Shown piece after piece: positions 8,532-17,257 of a DNA stretch of 64,000 nt. Both the position numbers and the translations under genes were made by a program. Under the pieces are notes generated by a model. It saw only the letters and a list, made by a program, of their open reading frames with translations. It did no database searches and had not been told where the DNA came from. The stretch spans positions 1 to 64,000 of the forward strand of contig CAMPYS010000007.1 in the NCBI GenBank assembly GCA_946998295.1, written 5' to 3'. Origin of the DNA: an uncultured Prevotella sp. (GTDB lineage Bacteria > Bacteroidota > Bacteroidia > Bacteroidales > Bacteroidaceae). The first letter of the stretch is position 1. Each line of letters starts with the position of its first letter.

Positions 8532-8993
8532 TTACTTAACTACCTTTAAATCATAGTTTAATCCTTTGTTAACTGACTCTTCTAAGTCTTCATTAACTAA
8601 TCGCAATGTAGTACTATCCACTTTTAACAAGTAAATAGCGTTACCTTTAGTAAGAGTAAACTTGTATGCTTGTTTTTTTGCACCATTTACATCTTTTTCT
8701 ATAAGTTGCGCCTTACCTGTGTATCTATTAACAATATTTTTACCTTTTTCTGCAGCAAGATCTGTTTCTGTTAATGCAAAACCATTTGTACTATCATTCG
8801 ATAAAACTATATCATAACGTATACCGGGTCCATCTGCAGCTGGTATTTCTCCTGCATAATGAGTAGAATCGTTCTTTACTATAGTTGTATCTATAGAGTC
8901 TTTTGCATCTGATGCATTACTTGTTTGCTTTCCTTTATGCTGACATGCAAAAAATGAAGCACATACAGCTACTACTAATAATATTTTTTTCAT
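8532..8993 (-). CDS. NlpE-like lipoprotein lacking the CxxC motif
   Basis: 153 residues. The lipobox SFFAC places the lipidated Cys at residue 17, so this is a membrane-anchored lipoprotein facing the periplasm or surface. After a Ser/Asp/Thr linker (18-45) comes a domain like the N-terminal half of copper-homeostasis/envelope-stress lipoprotein NlpE: YAGEIPAADGPGI, then YDIVLSNDSTNGFAL. In NlpE proper this loop reads PCADC; here both cysteines are replaced by Ala and Gly, so metal or disulfide sensing through that motif is not possible. It is 69 bases downstream of the merR-like gene and may be cotranscribed with it. Confidence 0.75.
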   Translation of the reverse strand: MKKILLVVAVCASFFACQHKGKQTSNASDAKDSIDTTIVKNDSTHYAGEIPAADGPGIRYDIVLSNDSTNGFALTETDLAAEKGKNIVNRYTGKAQLIEKDVNGAKKQAYKFTLTKGNAIYLLKVDSTTLRLVNEDLEESVNKGLNYDLKVVK

Positions 8994-9062
8994 ACCTTTT
9001 ATTTATTGTTAGTGCATTATTTAATTAATATTTATTGTCTTTTATAATATCTACTGTAAATT

Positions 9063-9401
9063 TCAAACTATACCATCTATCATATTTTTTATCTCTTTCA
9101 AATCATTTCTAACATCTATAAGTGTTTCCATCACTTGATGACTCATATCTACTCCAGACTTATTAGTTTGAATCATCTTTCTTGCAGCTGCTATTTTAAA
9201 ACCTCGCACTTTCACAAGGTTATAAATCAACTTTATCTGCTCTATATCTTTATCGGTATATTGGCGTACACGATTACCTGTAGTCTTAGGGTGTAAAGAT
9301 GGAAATTCTGTTTCCCAAAAACGCAGCAAGCTCTCTGATACTCCTATTTCCTTTGCAACTTCCTTTATAGAATAATATAGTTTCTGTGAATCTTCACCCA
9401 T
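9063..9401 (-). CDS. MerR-family transcriptional regulator
   Basis: 112 residues. The N-terminal winged helix-turn-helix reads YSIKEVAKEIGVSESLLRFW (about 10-29), followed by the wing RQYTDKDIEQIKLIYNLV and a short C-terminal helix for dimerisation (about 85-110). There is no effector domain and no Cys pattern for metal, so it belongs to the short MerR proteins common in Bacteroidetes whose signal is unknown. It is divergent from alaS and upstream of the NlpE-like lipoprotein, which may be a target. Confidence 0.88.
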   Translation of the reverse strand: MGEDSQKLYYSIKEVAKEIGVSESLLRFWETEFPSLHPKTTGNRVRQYTDKDIEQIKLIYNLVKVRGFKIAAARKMIQTNKSGVDMSHQVMETLIDVRNDLKEIKNMIDGIV

Positions 9402-9544
9402 AAGTTATACTTAATTATATAGTTTTTATACTTCTAAAGCACCTTATTAGGTTATTTAAATAAATAGTTTTTAACAACACTTTTAATCCTTACAGCTTTT
9501 AGAGTCAATAACAAAAATGATTTGCAAAAATAGCAAAAAAACTG

Positions 9545-9552
9545 TAACTTTG
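9545..9552 (+). promoter_or_regulatory. Promoter of alaS
   Basis: TAACTTTG (-7) has TTTG at 9521-9524 (-33), 20 bases apart. It lies 46 bases upstream of the ATG. Confidence 0.7.
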
Positions 9553-9598
9553 CAACACTTTTCAATGAATTTTAGAATATTAAGAAATAAATAATAAT

Positions 9599-12259
9599 AT
9601 GATGACAGCTAATGAAATTCGCGAATCTTTCAAGAACTTTTTTAAATCAAAAGGCCACGTCATAGTACCTTCAGCTCCAATGGTTATAAAGGATGACCCT
9701 ACATTAATGTTTACAAATGCAGGAATGAACCAATGGAAAGATATTATATTGGGAACAAAAGATCCCAAACCACGTCGTCGTACAGACTCACAAAAATGTT
9801 TACGTGTAAGTGGAAAACATAATGACTTAGAAGAGGTTGGACACGATACATATCACCATACAATGTTTGAAATGTTAGGTAATTGGAGTTTTGGTGATTA
9901 TTTTAAAGAAAAAGCTATAGATTACGCTTGGGAGTATCTTGTAGATATTTTAAAATTAGACCCTAAAAATCTATATGTAACCGTATTTGAAGGAAGTCCT
10001 AACGAAGATATACCTCGAGATAATGAAGCTGCAGAATATTGGGCAAAACATTTGCCACTTGATCATATTATAAATGGCAACAAACATGATAATTTTTGGG
10101 AAATGGGAGACACTGGTCCTTGTGGTCCTTGTTCCGAAATACATGTAGACTCACGTACAGAAGAGGAAAAAGCAAAAGTACCTGGTAGAGAGCTTATAAA
10201 TAAAGACAATCCACAAGTTATTGAGATTTGGAACATCGTATTTATGCAATTCAACAGAAAAGCCGATGGTCGTTTAGAACCTTTAGCCATGAATGTTATA
10301 GATACAGGTATGGGGTTTGAGCGATTAGTACGTATGCTACAAGGAAAAAAGTCTAATTATGATACTGATATTTTTCAACCTATAATTAAAGAAATAGAAA
10401 ATATTAGTAATAAACATTATGGTTTTACTACTCCTACAGGTAAAAATGGAGAAGCTGCTAACAAGCAAGAACAAATAGACATAGCTATGAGGGTTGTAGC
10501 TGATCACCTTCGTGCTGTAGCTTTTTCTATAGCAGATAGCCAACTTCCCAGTAATGCAAAAGCTGGTTATGTTATCCGCCGAATACTTAGACGAGCAGTA
10601 CGTTATGCATATACTTTTTTAGGTCAAAAAGATCCATTTATATATAAATTACTTAATATTTTTATATATGAAATGGGTACTGCATACCCAGAACTTACAG
10701 CCCAACGAGAGTTAATAACAAGAGTCATAAAAGAAGAAGAAGAGTCTTTCCTACGTACTTTGGAAAAAGGTATAACATTACTATCTGAGTCTATGGATAG
10801 TATGAAAAAGAATTCTAATAGCATTTTAAGTGGCGTAGAGGCTTTCAAATTATTTGACACATACGGTTTCCCTTTGGATCTTACAGAATTAATTTGCCGT
10901 GAAAATGGTATTTCTGTTAATGTCAAAGAATTTGAAAATGAGATGGCAAAGCAGAAAGCAAGAGCTCGTAATGCTGCCACTGTTAAAAATGGAGATTGGA
11001 TTTCCCTACAAGAAGGAGAACAAACATTTGTAGGATATGACTATACAGAATATGAATGCCATATATTACGCTACCGCAAAGTAACACAAAAGAAAAAAAC
11101 TTTTTACGAAATAGTTCTTGACTTTACTCCATTCTATGGAGAGATGGGAGGTCAAGTTGGTGATCAAGGTGTATTAGTAAACGAGCATGAAACTATTGAA
11201 ATAATAGATACAAAACGAGAAAATAATCAAAGCATACATATAATAAAAGAGCTTCCTAAAGATATAAATGCCAACTTTATGGCATGTGTTGATACTGATA
11301 AACGTAATGCTTCTGCGGCAAATCACACAGCAACTCACCTATTAGACTATGCCTTAAAACAAGTACTTGGTGAACATGCAGAGCAAAAAGGATCTTTTGT
11401 TAGTCCTGACACTTTGAGATTTGACTTTTCACATTTTCAAAAGCTAACAAAGGATGAGTTACGACAAGTAGAACGTATTATAAATGATATGATACGACAA
11501 GACTTTAAATTAGATGAACACAGAGATACTCCCATAGAGGAAGCTAAAAAAATGGGTGCAATTGCGCTATTTGGTGAAAAATATGGCGATAAAGTTCGCG
11601 TAGTTCGTTTTGGTCCAAGTTGTGAGCTTTGTGGAGGTATACATGCAACCTCTACAGGACGTATAGGATTTTTTAAAATAATTAGCGAAAGTAGTGTTGC
11701 TGCAGGAGTACGCCGTATAGAGGCACTAACAGGTAAATCGTCAGAGGAAGAAATATACAATATAGAAGATAAAGTACACGACATAAAATCAATGTTTAAT
11801 AATCCAAAGGATATTAAATCTACTATAGAAAAATATATACAAGAACATGATTCCTTAAAGAAGGAAATAGAGAGTTATAGACAACAAGAGGTAAACCGTA
11901 TTGCTACATCACTAATAAATGATGCTAAAAATACAAATAACTTGACTATAGTAAAAGCTGTTTTAAACATAGAACCAGCTTCTGCTAAAGATATAGTTTT
12001 CAAAATTAGAGAAGCTATACCTAAAAACCTTATTTGTGTAATAGGATCTATTCATGAAAACAGGCCCCTACTCTCTATAATAATAAGCGACAACTTAGTT
12101 AAAGAGAAAGGACTTAATGCAGGAAAAACTATAAGAGAGGCTGCAAAACTAATAAAAGGTGGTGGTGGAGGGCAACCTCACTATGCTCAAGCAGGAGGAA
12201 AAGATACTAACGGTATAAAAGATGCTATAGACAAAGTTATTACATTATTAAGTATATAA
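9599..12259 (+). CDS. alaS: Alanine--tRNA ligase
   Basis: This charges tRNA-Ala and hydrolyses mischarged Ser/Gly-tRNA. 886 residues, close to the bacterial norm of about 875. The class II catalytic core is at 1-250 with PSAPMVIKDDPTLMFTNAGM (motif 2 region) and GTGMGFERL-like GMGFERLVRML. A helical tRNA-binding region follows (RRILRRAVRYAY). The editing domain zinc ligands are HTATH (about 576-580) and CGGIH (about 677-681). A C-Ala/DHHA1 domain ends in the glycine-rich GGGGGQPHYAQAGG. There are tandem ATGs at 9599 and 9602 and either may be used. Own promoter; terminator at 12278. Confidence 0.98.
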   Translation: MMTANEIRESFKNFFKSKGHVIVPSAPMVIKDDPTLMFTNAGMNQWKDIILGTKDPKPRRRTDSQKCLRVSGKHNDLEEVGHDTYHHTMFEMLGNWSFGDYFKEKAIDYAWEYLVDILKLDPKNLYVTVFEGSPNEDIPRDNEAAEYWAKHLPLDHIINGNKHDNFWEMGDTGPCGPCSEIHVDSRTEEEKAKVPGRELINKDNPQVIEIWNIVFMQFNRKADGRLEPLAMNVIDTGMGFERLVRMLQGKKSNYDTDIFQPIIKEIENISNKHYGFTTPTGKNGEAANKQEQIDIAMRVVADHLRAVAFSIADSQLPSNAKAGYVIRRILRRAVRYAYTFLGQKDPFIYKLLNIFIYEMGTAYPELTAQRELITRVIKEEEESFLRTLEKGITLLSESMDSMKKNSNSILSGVEAFKLFDTYGFPLDLTELICRENGISVNVKEFENEMAKQKARARNAATVKNGDWISLQEGEQTFVGYDYTEYECHILRYRKVTQKKKTFYEIVLDFTPFYGEMGGQVGDQGVLVNEHETIEIIDTKRENNQSIHIIKELPKDINANFMACVDTDKRNASAANHTATHLLDYALKQVLGEHAEQKGSFVSPDTLRFDFSHFQKLTKDELRQVERIINDMIRQDFKLDEHRDTPIEEAKKMGAIALFGEKYGDKVRVVRFGPSCELCGGIHATSTGRIGFFKIISESSVAAGVRRIEALTGKSSEEEIYNIEDKVHDIKSMFNNPKDIKSTIEKYIQEHDSLKKEIESYRQQEVNRIATSLINDAKNTNNLTIVKAVLNIEPASAKDIVFKIREAIPKNLICVIGSIHENRPLLSIIISDNLVKEKGLNAGKTIREAAKLIKGGGGGQPHYAQAGGKDTNGIKDAIDKVITLLSI

Positions 12260-12277
12260 ACAAAATACCAAATAAAT

Positions 12278-12312
12278 GCGGATGTAGGCAAATAACTACA
12301 TCCGCTTATTTT
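12278..12312 (+). terminator. Intrinsic terminator of alaS
   Basis: GCGGATGTAG and CTACATCCGC form a perfect 10-bp stem with an 8-nt loop, followed by TTATTTT. Confidence 0.88.
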
Positions 12313-12409
12313 ATCCTTAAAAAACTGGATATATCATAAAATATATTTTTATTTTTTAATTGAATCTACAATTGAACTTAATCTATCGTTCTTGGACGAA
12401 TAATGTATT

Positions 12410-13705
12410 CTATTCGCACAAAGCAATACAAATTTTATCTTGAAAGTTTTTCATAATTTGATTATTTATAGAGCCATTTATAATGATAGAAAAACAAAGC
12501 TGCCTACCATTTGATGCCATAGCATATCCAGCTAATGAGCTTACACCAAATAATGTTCCAGTTTTTGCATATATTTTATAAGCTGCAGGAGTATTTCTCA
12601 ATCGTTTTCTTAAAGTTCCATCTTTTGCGGCTATAGGTAGTGTAGGCAATAGATATTGATATATATGTAAATTATTATAAGCATAACGCAAGAACCTAAC
12701 TTCAAGTTCTGGAGTTAGGTAATTATATAGTGAAAGTCCTGAGCCATCTGCTATATTATAGTCTTTTGGATTTAGTTCAAGTTTACGTATTAAATGATAA
12801 ATTTCTTTTCGTGCCTTAACAGCTGTAGCAAAAGGTCTTTTAGAAATTGCTGCTAATTGATAAAAAATAGACTCAGCATAATAGTTATTACTATATTTCA
12901 TCATTGGAATCATCACTTTAGATAAAGGATGGGTAATATCTATTATTAAAGTAGCATTTGTTGGTAATTGTTTCTCGCAAGGAGTACCATCAATTTTAAT
13001 ATTATTGTCTAATAACTTTTGATATAATACAGATACAAAATCATCTTTACAATTTATTTGTAAAGGTGATAAACAAGGATTTTTATCATCCCAACACCAG
13101 CCTCGTCCAAAATCTTTTTTATCTTTAAAAGATAAATCGGCATATATATTTCCAGTTATTAAGTTTATACCTAAAGCCTTTATAGAATCTACAATTTCGT
13201 TTATAGTATTATTAGTAAGTAGTGGATCCATACCACCAACACAATATATATCTCCATAAAGCGTATTAACAGAATCAACCAACGTTCCAGAATAATAAAT
13301 AGATGTATGAAATTTATAGTCACTACCTAACTTGTCTAAAGCTGCTATTGATGTAATACATTTCATTGTAGAAGCAGGACGTAATCTTGTTTTCTCATTA
13401 TAATTAAATATTGGCTTATCGTTTGTTAAATCCCAAACTTGCATACCTATAGAAGTAGTATTAGATAGTTTATCATTATTAACTATATTATTAAGCGTTT
13501 GCTCAATATCTTCCTCCCAAGATACACTATCTATTAATACAGAATCGTTATCTGTCTCCCAAGATACACTATCTAATAATACAGAATCGTTAGTAACTAT
13601 ATTCTTTGATATTGTATCAGTTTTATAACCTGATAATATATAATTAGCATGAATGTTCATGTTAATTATAAAAAATACAATTGAAAATAAATATTTATAA
13701 TTCAT
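12410..13705 (-). CDS. D-alanyl-D-alanine carboxypeptidase/endopeptidase, PBP4 type
   Basis: 431 residues, peptidase S13 (DacB/PBP4) family, acting on peptidoglycan stem peptides in the periplasm. Signal sequence about 1-20. The three penicillin-binding motifs are visible: S112-T-M-K115 in PASTMK, SNN in MKYSNNYYAES, and KTG in YAKTGTLFG. It is shorter than E. coli PBP4 (477), mainly in the inserted domain. Residues 39-66 contain an exact-period duplication, NDSVLLDSVSWETD then NDSVLIDSVSWEED, encoded by a 42-bp tandem repeat. The Asp/Ser-rich segment is probably a flexible linker. Transcribed from the promoter at 13738-13745, divergent from manC. Confidence 0.93.
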   Translation of the reverse strand: MNYKYLFSIVFFIINMNIHANYILSGYKTDTISKNIVTNDSVLLDSVSWETDNDSVLIDSVSWEEDIEQTLNNIVNNDKLSNTTSIGMQVWDLTNDKPIFNYNEKTRLRPASTMKCITSIAALDKLGSDYKFHTSIYYSGTLVDSVNTLYGDIYCVGGMDPLLTNNTINEIVDSIKALGINLITGNIYADLSFKDKKDFGRGWCWDDKNPCLSPLQINCKDDFVSVLYQKLLDNNIKIDGTPCEKQLPTNATLIIDITHPLSKVMIPMMKYSNNYYAESIFYQLAAISKRPFATAVKARKEIYHLIRKLELNPKDYNIADGSGLSLYNYLTPELEVRFLRYAYNNLHIYQYLLPTLPIAAKDGTLRKRLRNTPAAYKIYAKTGTLFGVSSLAGYAMASNGRQLCFSIIINGSINNQIMKNFQDKICIALCE

Positions 13706-13737
13706 TTATATGTCTTTATAATAATCAATGACTAATG

Positions 13738-13745
13738 CAAAGTTA
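13738..13745 (-). promoter_or_regulatory. -7 box of the PBP4-type gene
   Basis: CAAAGTTA on the plus strand is TAACTTTG on the minus strand, 33 bases upstream of the ATG. Confidence 0.6.
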
Positions 13746-13942
13746 CACATTATACATTTATTTAAAAAATATGATTCATAAAAAGCAATTAGCACATAAT
13801 TAGATTCAATTCCAAAATGCAAGACTAAGAAAAAAAATAGGATTTAGCCTATCTTGAGACGTTTTTTACTGTACAGACATAGCTTATTTTTAAGTAGAAT
13901 CTATCTTTTTATGTTTTATTTGTTATTATAGAAAAAATATAA

Positions 13943-13950
13943 TACCTTTG
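13943..13950 (+). promoter_or_regulatory. -7 box of the mannose-1-phosphate guanylyltransferase gene
   Basis: TACCTTTG fits TAnnTTTG. It overlaps the in-frame upstream TTG at 13948, so translation must begin downstream, at ATG 13978. Confidence 0.65.
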
Positions 13951-13977
13951 ATTATATATTTTTACTTATCTATTATT

Positions 13978-15081
13978 ATGGAAATAAAAGAAAATAATAA
14001 AACAAATAATTTTTGCATTATTCTTGCAGGTGGTAGGGGTAAACGATTATGGCCTATCAGTAAAGAGTCTTATCCAAAACAATTTTTAGACTTCTTTAAT
14101 GAAGGATTAAGCCAACTACAACAAACATATAACCGTTTCTTGCAAATTATTCCACAAGAAAATATATATATAAGTACTAATGAAGATTATCTTAACTTGA
14201 TACATAAACAGTTACCATACGTTAATAATGAACACATTTTAGCAGAACCTATACAACGTAATACTGCACCTAGTGTAGCATGGGCTGTAAACCGTATTCA
14301 ACATATTAATAATAAAGCAAATATCATTATAACTCCATCAGATCACAGTATAGTCAATAACAAATCTTTTATTAATGACATAAACAAAGGCTTTAAGTTT
14401 GTTGCCCAGAACAACTATCTGTTAGCAATAGGTATATTGCCCAATCGTCCTGATGAGACATACGGATATATTCAAAAAGGAGATGTTATTGATAATGAAA
14501 ATATATTAAAAGTAAAAGCTTTCACAGAAAAGCCAGATAAATCATTTGCTGAAATGTTTGTAAAAAGCAAAGAATGGTTTTGGAATACAGGTATTTATTT
14601 AGGAAATGTAGCTACTTTAAAAAAATGCTTATCTAAAGTTTTACCTCCAGTTATTCGTAGCTTTGAAAAAACAAATAAAAACTATGATATAAAGCAAGAA
14701 AATGATTTTGTAAAACGACATTTTCCATCTTATACCAATATATCAATTGACTTTGCTATATTAGAAAAATTTGATAAAGTTTGTTTTCTAAAAGGTAATT
14801 TCGGATGGTTAGATTTAGGTACATGGTATGGCATATATGAAGCTAAACATCGAACGGACTCTGATAATGTGATAATAAATTCAGAGGTAATTATAGAAAA
14901 TTCTAAAAATAATATTATAAAACTTTCTAAAGAAAAAATAGCCGTAATAGATGGGTTACAAGGGTACATTGTTGCAGAGAAAGATGGTATATTAGTTATA
15001 TGTAAAAAAGAAGATGCATCTGTTTTAATAAGAAAATATGTTAATGAAGTTCAATTAAAATATGGAGATAAATTTATTTAA
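13978..15081 (+). CDS. manC: Mannose-1-phosphate guanylyltransferase
   Basis: This makes GDP-mannose from GTP and mannose-1-phosphate for surface polysaccharides and glycoproteins. 367 residues from the ATG at 13978; the reading frame extends to 13948 but that part lies over the promoter. The nucleotidyltransferase signature GGRGKRLWPISKESYPKQF is near residues 18-36, with DETYGYIQKG, FTEKPD and WFWNTGIYLG further on. It lacks the C-terminal cupin/phosphomannose isomerase domain of the two-domain enzymes, so it is the single-function form. It stands alone, without a polysaccharide cluster around it. Cytosolic. Confidence 0.93.
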   Translation: MEIKENNKTNNFCIILAGGRGKRLWPISKESYPKQFLDFFNEGLSQLQQTYNRFLQIIPQENIYISTNEDYLNLIHKQLPYVNNEHILAEPIQRNTAPSVAWAVNRIQHINNKANIIITPSDHSIVNNKSFINDINKGFKFVAQNNYLLAIGILPNRPDETYGYIQKGDVIDNENILKVKAFTEKPDKSFAEMFVKSKEWFWNTGIYLGNVATLKKCLSKVLPPVIRSFEKTNKNYDIKQENDFVKRHFPSYTNISIDFAILEKFDKVCFLKGNFGWLDLGTWYGIYEAKHRTDSDNVIINSEVIIENSKNNIIKLSKEKIAVIDGLQGYIVAEKDGILVICKKEDASVLIRKYVNEVQLKYGDKFI

Positions 15082-15152
15082 CATATATATCTATAACAAA
15101 GAATAAACAAAATATTATTTACATAAAGTATTACTATATTATTAAAAATATT

Positions 15153-15160
15153 TATCTTTG
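15153..15160 (+). promoter_or_regulatory. -7 box upstream of the Rep_3-like gene
   Basis: TATCTTTG fits TAnnTTTG. It covers the upstream in-frame TTG (15158), which rules that start out and supports ATG 15215. Confidence 0.65.
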
Positions 15161-15214
15161 CAGCAATATAGGTTATTCAATTACATAATATGTAATAACC
15201 CATTTTTTTATTAT

Positions 15215-16372
15215 ATGGTTACAACTAAGAAAGTTATTTCTACCCCCAAAAAAGAAAAAGTTCGTAAAACAGGAGCAAAAGCACAAAAGGCGCCTATAAA
15301 ACGAAGTATAAGCAATGAACTTATACCAATAGAGGAAGAAACATGGCTACTACAGCCTATTGCAGTAACAATGATGAGACATGACTATTCGTTAATACAA
15401 GTAAGAATATTAGTATCAGTTGTTGAAAACCTTCAATCCATACTTCATAAAATTCTAAATAATAAGCTCAACACTAAATATGATATGTTTAGAACTGAAG
15501 AACTTGACGAAGATGGACGTATGCCAATAAAACTCCCTTTTAAAGAATTAGGTGTAGAACCTAACCACTACCCTCAACTAAGAACATCACTAAAAATGCT
15601 TGCAGCCATACCTGTAGAGATACCATATAAAACATCTGAGGGACGTAAATATACTAAAGCTACTAACTTATGTGATGTTTATATTCCTACAGATAAAATT
15701 TATAATAAATATGCAGTCCTTAAACTTGATAAATCTGTAGCAGAACGTTTAGTTTCCTTAGACTTTGGCTATCACAGATTAGGTAAACAAATTGTTTTTG
15801 CATGCAAAAACAAGTACACCCAACGTATATATATGTTTATAGAATCTTGGTTAGATAAGGGGCGTACCGTTATTAAAACTATAGAGTTTAGAAAAATGTT
15901 ACGCTTAGAAAACAACTATAAAAAGTTCTCTGATTTTTGTAGAAGGGTGTTAGAACCTGCAAAAACAGAATTAGAAGAGCTTTCGTCTAAAGGATTTTGT
16001 GATTGCTACTTCAACTATACAAAGAAATATGATAATGGGCAGCGCGGAGGCGAACCTGATGAGCTTATTTTTACAATTTATCGCTCAAAAAGCAAAATAA
16101 ATTCACAGCTTGAACAAATAAGCGAAATGCAACGTGAACAATTCAAACAAATGCTAATTAAATACTTTTGCTTTAATAGTAAAAATGCTGAAAAAATGGC
16201 TAAACGTATCACATCGGACACATATTCTGATGCAATACAAAAACTAATGGAGCTTCGTCAACGATTTGTAACAAATTATATTTCTGATAGAGCTGCTTAT
16301 ACATATAAAAGCTTAGAACAGCTACTAAAAGATAAAGAAGTTCCAAACACTATTTCCGAAGAAGTTTTGTAA
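15215..16372 (+). CDS. Rep_3/RepB-like replication initiation protein, chromosomal
   Basis: 385 residues from ATG 15215. After a basic, low-complexity N-terminus (about 1-35, Lys/Thr/Ala rich) comes a twin winged-helix fold like plasmid initiators of the Rep_3 family: LIPIEEETWLLQPIAVTMM, LPFKELGVEPNHYPQLRTSLK, KYTQRIYMFIESWLDKG, IEFRKMLRLENNYKKFSDFCR and LEPAKTELEEL. This family binds iterons and opens DNA on plasmids, but a copy is also fixed on many Bacteroidales chromosomes, where its job is unclear. No iterons, partition genes or mobilisation genes are seen nearby, so a plasmid integration is not supported. Own promoter, single gene. Confidence 0.75.
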   Translation: MVTTKKVISTPKKEKVRKTGAKAQKAPIKRSISNELIPIEEETWLLQPIAVTMMRHDYSLIQVRILVSVVENLQSILHKILNNKLNTKYDMFRTEELDEDGRMPIKLPFKELGVEPNHYPQLRTSLKMLAAIPVEIPYKTSEGRKYTKATNLCDVYIPTDKIYNKYAVLKLDKSVAERLVSLDFGYHRLGKQIVFACKNKYTQRIYMFIESWLDKGRTVIKTIEFRKMLRLENNYKKFSDFCRRVLEPAKTELEELSSKGFCDCYFNYTKKYDNGQRGGEPDELIFTIYRSKSKINSQLEQISEMQREQFKQMLIKYFCFNSKNAEKMAKRITSDTYSDAIQKLMELRQRFVTNYISDRAAYTYKSLEQLLKDKEVPNTISEEVL

Positions 16373-16601
16373 GATATTTTATTAATTGAATAATTAGTCT
16401 ATGATTAATAATTATAGATACTAATAATTCACTTTACTATAACTTTTACCTTTTTTGTATGACCTACTTAAATTATTAGTGTCAACAAAATAGTTTCCAA
16501 AAAGAATGTATAAATTTGCATTGAATAAATTCCTAATACAATAAAAGATAGAATAAAATATAAAATGAGATTAAATATTTGTAATCACATTTTAAATAAT
16601 A

Positions 16602-16609
16602 TAACTTTG
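16602..16609 (+). promoter_or_regulatory. -7 box almost abutting the next start codon
   Basis: TAACTTTG ends five bases before the ATG at 16615. With usual spacing, transcription would start about two bases before the ATG, giving a leaderless message. Confidence 0.55.
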
Positions 16610-16614
16610 TAGTT

Positions 16615-17235
16615 ATGAATTTCCCTAATACTGAAAAAATAAAATTTAGTAAAAATATAATCATAATAGATGGCGATTATATAGACCATGTAGCTTTCAA
16701 CCTTACCGTCAATTTTGAAAGAATGCTTAATCGTAAAATTCCTAAGGCTGATTTTAGCCAATGGATAGTAAACATAGCACTTGATGGAAGAATGAAACAA
16801 GGAAATAACCAAACTCAAGTTGTCATATTACACGACAAAAAGACTAACATAATTGAAAATTTTCGACCATCAGATTTATCTAAAGAGCTAAATGAACATG
16901 CTTTTAAAGATAACTATTTAGGGGAATTTATTATATCAACAATACCTATTGATAATAAATTAACAAATAAAGAAAATATTATTATAGACCTTCTCCACAC
17001 TATAATAAACCATAAAGAAGTAGAACGAATAATGATAATACCAAACTCTGAACAAGGTAGCATATATTCCTCATTACGTAAAGAATTAAATTATGCTGAT
17101 GAAGAAAAACATGTAACAATATTTGCTATGCAACCAATGGAAGGTGGCAATTTTAAACAAGAAATATTAGGCTACTCTATAATGCATGCAATGGGAATAA
17201 CATCAGATGAAATAAATAATAAAATAACCACTTGA
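16615..17235 (+). CDS. Conserved Bacteroidales protein of unknown function (DUF6621-like)
   Basis: 206 residues, no signal peptide or membrane segment, so cytosolic. It opens with a strand, IIIIDGDYIDHVAFNLTVNF, and keeps an alternating strand/helix pattern (TQVVILHDK, EFIISTIPID, ERIMIIPNSEQG, HVTIFAMQPM) that suggests a Rossmann-like alpha/beta fold. I recall similar proteins labelled DUF6621 in Bacteroides and Prevotella; that name is tentative. The start ATG at 16615 is almost on top of its promoter. It is followed after 22 bases by the saccharopine dehydrogenase-like gene, and the two are probably one operon. Confidence 0.65.
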   Translation: MNFPNTEKIKFSKNIIIIDGDYIDHVAFNLTVNFERMLNRKIPKADFSQWIVNIALDGRMKQGNNQTQVVILHDKKTNIIENFRPSDLSKELNEHAFKDNYLGEFIISTIPIDNKLTNKENIIIDLLHTIINHKEVERIMIIPNSEQGSIYSSLRKELNYADEEKHVTIFAMQPMEGGNFKQEILGYSIMHAMGITSDEINNKITT

Positions 17236-17257
17236 TCTTTTTGAAAAATTAAATAAT

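Noticed and set aside
15215..16372. Integrated plasmid around the Rep_3-like gene
   Set aside because: There are no partition, mobilisation or iteron sequences, and the flanks are ordinary chromosomal genes with the same composition.
16487..16515. Possible third eroded left end of the IS256-type element
   Set aside because: TAGTTTCCAAAAAGAATGTA resembles the decayed left end at 3739 only loosely; AT-rich DNA could give this by chance.
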